Assembly: GCF_019884725.1 (NCBI RefSeq)
Contig: NZ_CP082322.1
Coordinates: 434,001-498,000, forward strand
Length of the DNA stretch: 64,000 nucleotides
Source: Leucobacter tenebrionis
GTDB lineage: Bacteria; Actinomycetota; Actinomycetes; Actinomycetales; Microbacteriaceae
Direction: 5' to 3'
Both the position numbers and the translations under genes were made by a program. The notes under the pieces were generated by a model. It was not told the DNA's origin and made no database searches. It was given only the letters and a program-made list of their open reading frames with translations. This document shows, piece after piece, positions 59,866-64,000 of the stretch. The first letter of the stretch is position 1. Every line of letters begins with the position of its first letter.

Positions 59866-61206
59866 TCAGTTAGCGGCGAGCGCGTCGGCGACGATCTGCA
59901 GGCCCTCGCGCAGCAGCTCGTCCGAGATGGCGAGCGGCGGGAGGAAGCGGATCACGTTGCCGTAGGTGCCGCAGGTGAGCAGGATCACGCCCTGCTCGCC
60001 GGCCTGCTTGGCGATCGCGCCGGTCAGCGCGGCGGCGGGCTTCTTCGATCCCGACTCCACGAGCTCGATGGCCTGCATGGCGCCGCGGCCGCGGATGTCG
60101 CCGATGCGGTCGTCGTTCTTCTGCAGCTCGGTGAAGAACTCCTCGATGATCGCGCCGATCTCGCGGGCGCGCTCCGAGAGGTTCTCCTGCTCGTAGGTCT
60201 CGATGGTCGCGAGGGCCGCGGCGCACGAGATCGGGCTGCCGGTGTAGGTGCCGCCGAGGCCGCCGGCGTGCGCCGAATCCATGATCTCGGCGCGGCCGGT
60301 CACGGCCGAGAGGGGCAGGCCGCCCGCGATGCCCTTGGCGGTGGTGACGAGGTCGGGGACGACACCCTCGTGGTTCGCGGCGAAGAGGTCGCCGGTGCGG
60401 GCGAAGCCGGTCTGCACCTCGTCGAGGATGAAGACGACGCCGTTGGCGGTCGCCCACTCCTGCAGTGCGGGGAGGAAGCCCTCGGCGGGAGCGATGAAGC
60501 CGCCCTCGCCCTGGATGGGCTCGATGATGATCGCGGCGAGGTTGGCGGCGCCGACCTGCTTCTCGATCTGGGTGAGCGCGACCTCGGCCGCCTCGGCGCC
60601 GGTCAGGCCGTCGCGGAAGGGGTACGAGGTGGGCACGCGGTAGACCTCGGGGGCGAACGGGCCGAAGCCGTCCTTGTAAGGCATGTTCTTGGCGGTCATG
60701 CCCATGGTGAGGTTGGTGCGGCCGTGGTAGGCGTGGTCGAACACGACGACGCCGTTCTTCTTGGTGTAGTGACGCGCGATCTTGATGGCGTTCTCGACGG
60801 CTTCGGCACCCGAGTTGAAGAGGGCGGAGCGCTTCTCGTGATCGCCGGGGGTCAGCTCGTTGAGCTTCTCGGCGACCTGGATGTAGCCCTCGTAGGGGGT
60901 GACGGTGAAGCAGGTGTGCGTGAACTGCTGCACCTGAGCGGTGACGGCCTCGACGACGCGGGGGGCCGAGTTGCCGACGCCGGTCACGGCGATGCCCGAG
61001 CCGAGGTCGATGAGCGAGTTGCCGTCGGCGTCGACCATAACGCCGCCGCCTGCGGCGACGATCGAGACGGGCAGCGCAGCACCGACGCCCGCAGCGACCG
61101 CGGCGCTCTTGCGCGCGATGATCTCCTGCGACTTCGGGCCGGGAATGCTGGTGACGAGCTTGCGCTCCTGCGGAAGCGAGGGGCCGCCGATGAGGGCGTC
61201 TGCCAT
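59866..61206 (-). CDS. gabT: 4-aminobutyrate--2-oxoglutarate transaminase
   Basis: This 446-residue PLP enzyme moves the amino group of GABA to 2-oxoglutarate. Key segments are FNSGAEAVENAIKIAR, AYHGRT, IEPIQGEGGF, FILDEVQTGFARTG and the PLP lysine in TTAKGIAGGLPL near residue 283. ATG 61206 follows CAAGGAG by 7 nt and is preferred over ATG 61227. gabD follows after 20 bp, making a complete two-step GABA-to-succinate module. The divergent PucR-family gene upstream is the likely regulator. Confidence 0.96.
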   Translation of the reverse strand: MADALIGGPSLPQERKLVTSIPGPKSQEIIARKSAAVAAGVGAALPVSIVAAGGGVMVDADGNSLIDLGSGIAVTGVGNSAPRVVEAVTAQVQQFTHTCFTVTPYEGYIQVAEKLNELTPGDHEKRSALFNSGAEAVENAIKIARHYTKKNGVVVFDHAYHGRTNLTMGMTAKNMPYKDGFGPFAPEVYRVPTSYPFRDGLTGAEAAEVALTQIEKQVGAANLAAIIIEPIQGEGGFIAPAEGFLPALQEWATANGVVFILDEVQTGFARTGDLFAANHEGVVPDLVTTAKGIAGGLPLSAVTGRAEIMDSAHAGGLGGTYTGSPISCAAALATIETYEQENLSERAREIGAIIEEFFTELQKNDDRIGDIRGRGAMQAIELVESGSKKPAAALTGAIAKQAGEQGVILLTCGTYGNVIRFLPPLAISDELLREGLQIVADALAAN

Positions 61207-61298
61207 GAGATTCTCCTTGAGGCTCATCCGCGGCGCGGGGCGCATCGCGGATTCGAATGGATTCGGGATCAGCCTAGACCCGCACTCATCGGGCCCAT

Positions 61299-61346
61299 TG
61301 TGCCAAGATGGACGAAACAACGTCGAACTTTCGACATTTCGGCACA
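61299..61346. promoter_or_regulatory. nested palindromes between gabT and the PucR-family gene
   Basis: A core palindrome GTCGAA-CT-TTCGAC (61322-61335) is flanked by CGAAA (61313) and TTTCG (61337), and further by TGTGCC (61299) and GGCACA (61341). It lies 93-140 bp upstream of gabT and just before ATG 61365. It is a good candidate for the PucR-family activator site. Confidence 0.5.
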
Positions 61347-61364
61347 CGACTTCAAGCGAGCGAC

Positions 61365-62972
61365 ATGGCAGAGCATCAGGATCGGACGGAACGCTCGTCG
61401 GGTACCGCGACACCCGTCACGCACTCGCCCAGCATCGAGCTCGGCGAACTGCTGCGCCAGTATCAGCTCGGGCTCGTGCTGATCGCCGGCGCTTCCGAGG
61501 ACGCGACCGAGCGCCCCGTGCAGTGGGTGCACGTGAGCGAGCTCGAGGATCCCGCCCCCTTCCTCACGCCCCGCACCGTGCTCCTCACCACCGGCGCCCG
61601 CTTCACGGCTGTGCACGATCAGCGCGACGCCGACGCCTACGCGCAACGGCTCATCGGGGCCGGGGTGACCGCCCTCGGCGTCGCGGTCGGCCTGCACTGG
61701 GATCGGGTGCCCGCGCGGATCGTCTCGGCCTGCGACAGGCTCGGGCTGCCGCTCTTCCGCGTGCCATACGACACGGCATTCATCGAGATCGTGCAGACGG
61801 CGGCGCGCCTGCTCGAAGCGGGCGCTCGCGAGCGCGACATCTGGGCCCTCGAGTCGCAGCGCGCGGTCGCGTCGGCCTCTCTGCAACGCGACGGACTGGG
61901 ATCGGTCGTGCGCGAGGCCGCGTCCAGGCTCGACCGCTGGGTGTGCATCGCCGACCGCTCAGGCCGGATCATCGAGTTCGCGCCCCGCTCCGCCCGACGC
62001 GAGGTGCAGACCGAGTGGATCCAGCGCGAGACCCGGCGTCTCGTCGAGCGCGGTCTGAGCGCCGGGCGCATCGGCGGCACGGGCGGCGGGGTGCGGATGC
62101 AGGCGCTCGGCAGGCAGGGCAGGGTGCTGGGCGTCCTGGCGGTCGAGGATCACGGCGCCCCGGACACCGCTGAGCGCACGCTGGTGGGGCTCGTCGCAGC
62201 ACTGGCCACGGTGCAGCTCGAGCACCGCAGCGGGATCGACGCAGCCCAGGCCTCGCTGCGCGACGCGATCGTGACGCTGCTGATCGCCGGGGACTTCGCC
62301 CTCGCCGAGAAGCTGGCAGAGGGCGCCCTCGCCCGCGTACCCCGAGGCACGGTCGTCGCGGTGCGCTACCGCTCCGAGGGGCTGGCCCCGGAGACGCTCG
62401 AGGACCTGCAGTCGTTCGACGCCGGCAGCCAGGGGGTCATCAGCGCCGCTCTCGACGGCGCACCCGTGATGGTCGCGGAGGCGCGGCACCTCCCGGCGAT
62501 CCGCCGCCTGCTGCTCCCCCGCCGCATCCCGTCGGGCATATCCGAGCGCGGCGAACCGACTCAGCTGGGCGAGCTGATCGACCAGGCGGATCGTGCCCTC
62601 GAGTACGCGATCGCGAGCGGAGCGGAGGGGCCGGTCGACTACCTCCCCGCCCTCCACGACGGCGTGCTGCATCTCCTGAGCACGGTGCCCGATGCACGGC
62701 GCCGCGCCGACAGCCTGCTCGCGCCTCTGCGGAAGCACGATCGCAAGCACGACGACACGATCGAACTCAGCCTGCGCGCCTGGCTCGCGCACCACGGGCA
62801 GACGAGCCCCGCCGCGACCGAGCTCGGCATCCACCGCCACACGCTCAAGGCACGGGTGCAGACCGCCGGGCAACTGCTGCAGGCCGACCTCGACTCCCCC
62901 GATACCCGGGCCGAGCTGTGGGCTGCGCTGCGGCTCACGGCCGGCGCCGCTGGGACACCGCACGGGGAGTAG
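61365..62972 (+). CDS. PucR family transcriptional regulator
   Basis: This regulator of 535 residues (554 if ATG 61308 is used) has the N-terminal purine-catabolism-regulator-like domain (LGELLRQYQLGLVLIAG to VTALGVAVGLHWDRVPARI), a middle domain, and the C-terminal PucR helix-turn-helix with LSLRAWLAHHGQTSPAATELGIHRHTLKARV (in part: HGQTSPAATELGIHRHTLK). It is divergent from gabT-gabD and probably activates them in the presence of GABA or succinate semialdehyde. I prefer ATG 61365 because the earlier start would put a set of palindromes (61299-61346) in the coding region; neither start has a clear ribosome binding site. Confidence 0.9.
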   Translation: MAEHQDRTERSSGTATPVTHSPSIELGELLRQYQLGLVLIAGASEDATERPVQWVHVSELEDPAPFLTPRTVLLTTGARFTAVHDQRDADAYAQRLIGAGVTALGVAVGLHWDRVPARIVSACDRLGLPLFRVPYDTAFIEIVQTAARLLEAGARERDIWALESQRAVASASLQRDGLGSVVREAASRLDRWVCIADRSGRIIEFAPRSARREVQTEWIQRETRRLVERGLSAGRIGGTGGGVRMQALGRQGRVLGVLAVEDHGAPDTAERTLVGLVAALATVQLEHRSGIDAAQASLRDAIVTLLIAGDFALAEKLAEGALARVPRGTVVAVRYRSEGLAPETLEDLQSFDAGSQGVISAALDGAPVMVAEARHLPAIRRLLLPRRIPSGISERGEPTQLGELIDQADRALEYAIASGAEGPVDYLPALHDGVLHLLSTVPDARRRADSLLAPLRKHDRKHDDTIELSLRAWLAHHGQTSPAATELGIHRHTLKARVQTAGQLLQADLDSPDTRAELWAALRLTAGAAGTPHGE

Positions 62973-62992
62973 TCTCCCCGCAGGAACGCTCG

Positions 62993-64000
62993 TCAGGCCC
63001 CCGGCAGCCGCACCGTGTACGGGTCCCAGCCGCGCGGCTCGAGCGGAGCGCCGTCGAGGGTCACGGTAGGCAGCTCCGCGCGGGATCCCCGGCTCTCGGC
63101 TCCCAGCGCCCGCACCTCGCCGATCCGCACGAATCCGTCGGGCAGCGTCCCGGCAGCGGGGAAGGTAGCGAGCAGACCGTGGTCCTCTCCGCCCGTGAGC
63201 ATCGCTTCGACCGGCACCCGCGCCCCCGAGGCCCCCAGCTGGGCGCCGAAACCAGCCTCCAGCAGCGCCGCGTCGAGGTCGAGCACCGCGCCGCTCGCGC
63301 GCGCCATGCGGTCGGCGTCGATCGAGAGCGAGTCCGAGACGTCCATCATGGCGGTCGCTCCCGCCTCGGCGGCCCGCACCCCGAGCCCGATCGGCGGGGT
63401 CGGCGCGAGCTGCGCGGCGATCTCGACGGGGTGCGCCCGGCGCAGCCCCGGCAGGGAGCGGGCATGCGCGGTGCCGTCGGGATCGGCGGCTTCGGCGAAC
63501 AGCAGCGAGAGCCCGAGCCCGGCGAGGCCCAGCGGCCCGGCGTAGGCGATCACGTCGCCGGGGCGCGCGCCCGAGCGGGTGACCGGTTGCCGCCCCTCGA
63601 GGTCGCCGAGCGCGGTCACCGAGGCTGTCACGACGGGCGCCCGGCCGAGATCTCCCCCGACCACGCCGCAGCCCGGCGCGAGTTCCCGGCAGGCCGCGTC
63701 GAGCCCTCGGGCGATGCGCTCCAGCAGTTCGACCGGGGTCTCGCGGGGCACCGCGAGCGCGACCGTGAGCGCGGTCGGCCGAGCCCCCATGGCGGCCACA
63801 TCGGAGAGGTTGGTCGCCGCGAGCTTCCACCCCAGGTCGAAACCGTCGTGCCACGCGAGGCGGAAGTCGGGGCCCTCGATCATCGTGTCGGTCGTCACGA
63901 CCGCGTCACCGGCGAAGCCGAGTACCGCGCAATCATCGCCCGGCCCGAGCCGCGCGGCCTCGGCACTCCCGAGACCGGCGAGCACCCGCGCCAGCACCTC
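62993..64000 (-). CDS. thiL: thiamine-phosphate kinase, partial
   Basis: This frame is open to the window edge and lacks its first residues. ThiL phosphorylates thiamine monophosphate to thiamine diphosphate. The visible 335 residues include GPGDDCAVLGF and TTDTMIEGPDFRL (ATP/metal site), NLSDVAAMGARPTAL, GVVGGDLGRAPVVTASVTALG and MMDVSDSLSIDADRMA, in the order of the family. The domain is complete to the C-terminus. It is convergent with the PucR-family gene (20 bp between stops). The true start lies just beyond 64000. Confidence 0.93.
   Translation of the reverse strand, partial: EVLARVLAGLGSAEAARLGPGDDCAVLGFAGDAVVTTDTMIEGPDFRLAWHDGFDLGWKLAATNLSDVAAMGARPTALTVALAVPRETPVELLERIARGLDAACRELAPGCGVVGGDLGRAPVVTASVTALGDLEGRQPVTRSGARPGDVIAYAGPLGLAGLGLSLLFAEAADPDGTAHARSLPGLRRAHPVEIAAQLAPTPPIGLGVRAAEAGATAMMDVSDSLSIDADRMARASGAVLDLDAALLEAGFGAQLGASGARVPVEAMLTGGEDHGLLATFPAAGTLPDGFVRIGEVRALGAESRGSRAELPTVTLDGAPLEPRGWDPYTVRLPGA

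Overview
The window is high-GC DNA with the gene content and order of a Gram-positive actinobacterium. It most resembles Microbacteriaceae, and a Leucobacter-like genome is my best guess from memory of protein sequences, not from a search. Supporting context is the order leuS-comEA-comEC, the rpsP-KH-rimM-trmD operon near ffh, ftsY and smc, a MurT/GatD pair, a cydABDC cluster, a DUF222/HNH '13E12' protein, a maleylpyruvate isomerase N-terminal (mycothiol/DinB-type) protein and many apparently leaderless genes.

Positions 1 to about 7765 are accessory DNA. They hold the C-terminal part of a type III restriction (Res)-like helicase-nuclease, several proteins I do not recognise, a small serine resolvase with an inverted repeat just upstream, a DUF1643 protein, a 590-residue coiled-coil protein of unknown function and a protein with a HEPN-type RX4H motif. 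This block ends inside comEC. The comEC reading frame is normal up to the start of its conserved membrane domain and then switches to unrelated sequence, so an integrated element has cut the gene. The other half of comEC should lie beyond the left edge.

From about 7765 to 64000 the window is chromosomal core with a few variable genes. In order: comEC fragment, comEA and leuS; the divergent pabB/pabC-like pair; an SPFH-domain gene with a ribbon-helix-helix gene; cydABDC (cytochrome bd oxidase and its ABC exporter); an App1 phosphatase with an FUSC/aromatic-acid exporter; YceI; gatD/murT (lipid II amidation); trmD, rimM, khpA, rpsP; an alpha/beta hydrolase and a CDP-alcohol phosphatidyltransferase; ffh, a 3-hydroxyacyl-CoA dehydrogenase, ftsY and smc; a TetR regulator with its membrane-protein partner; an HNH gene and small membrane/DUF genes; chrA; mutM, rnc, rpmF, DUF177 and coaD; a two-component system followed by an ABC transporter; recG and rsmD; a lipoprotein; gabD, gabT and a PucR-family regulator; and the start-less end of thiL.

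Most genes lie on the minus strand. Several functional groups are tightly packed with 1-4 nt overlaps (comEA/comEC, cydD/cydC, murT/gatD, trmD/rimM, rimM/khpA, DUF177/coaD, the two-component pair, the TetR pair). Two structural themes recur. One is a TAnnnT -10 element sitting exactly 6-7 nt before the start codon at about seventeen genes, which predicts leaderless mRNAs. The other is a set of palindromes and short tandem repeats, both between genes and inside genes (pabB, tetR, comEA, recG, HNH). No tRNA, rRNA or CRISPR array was recognised.
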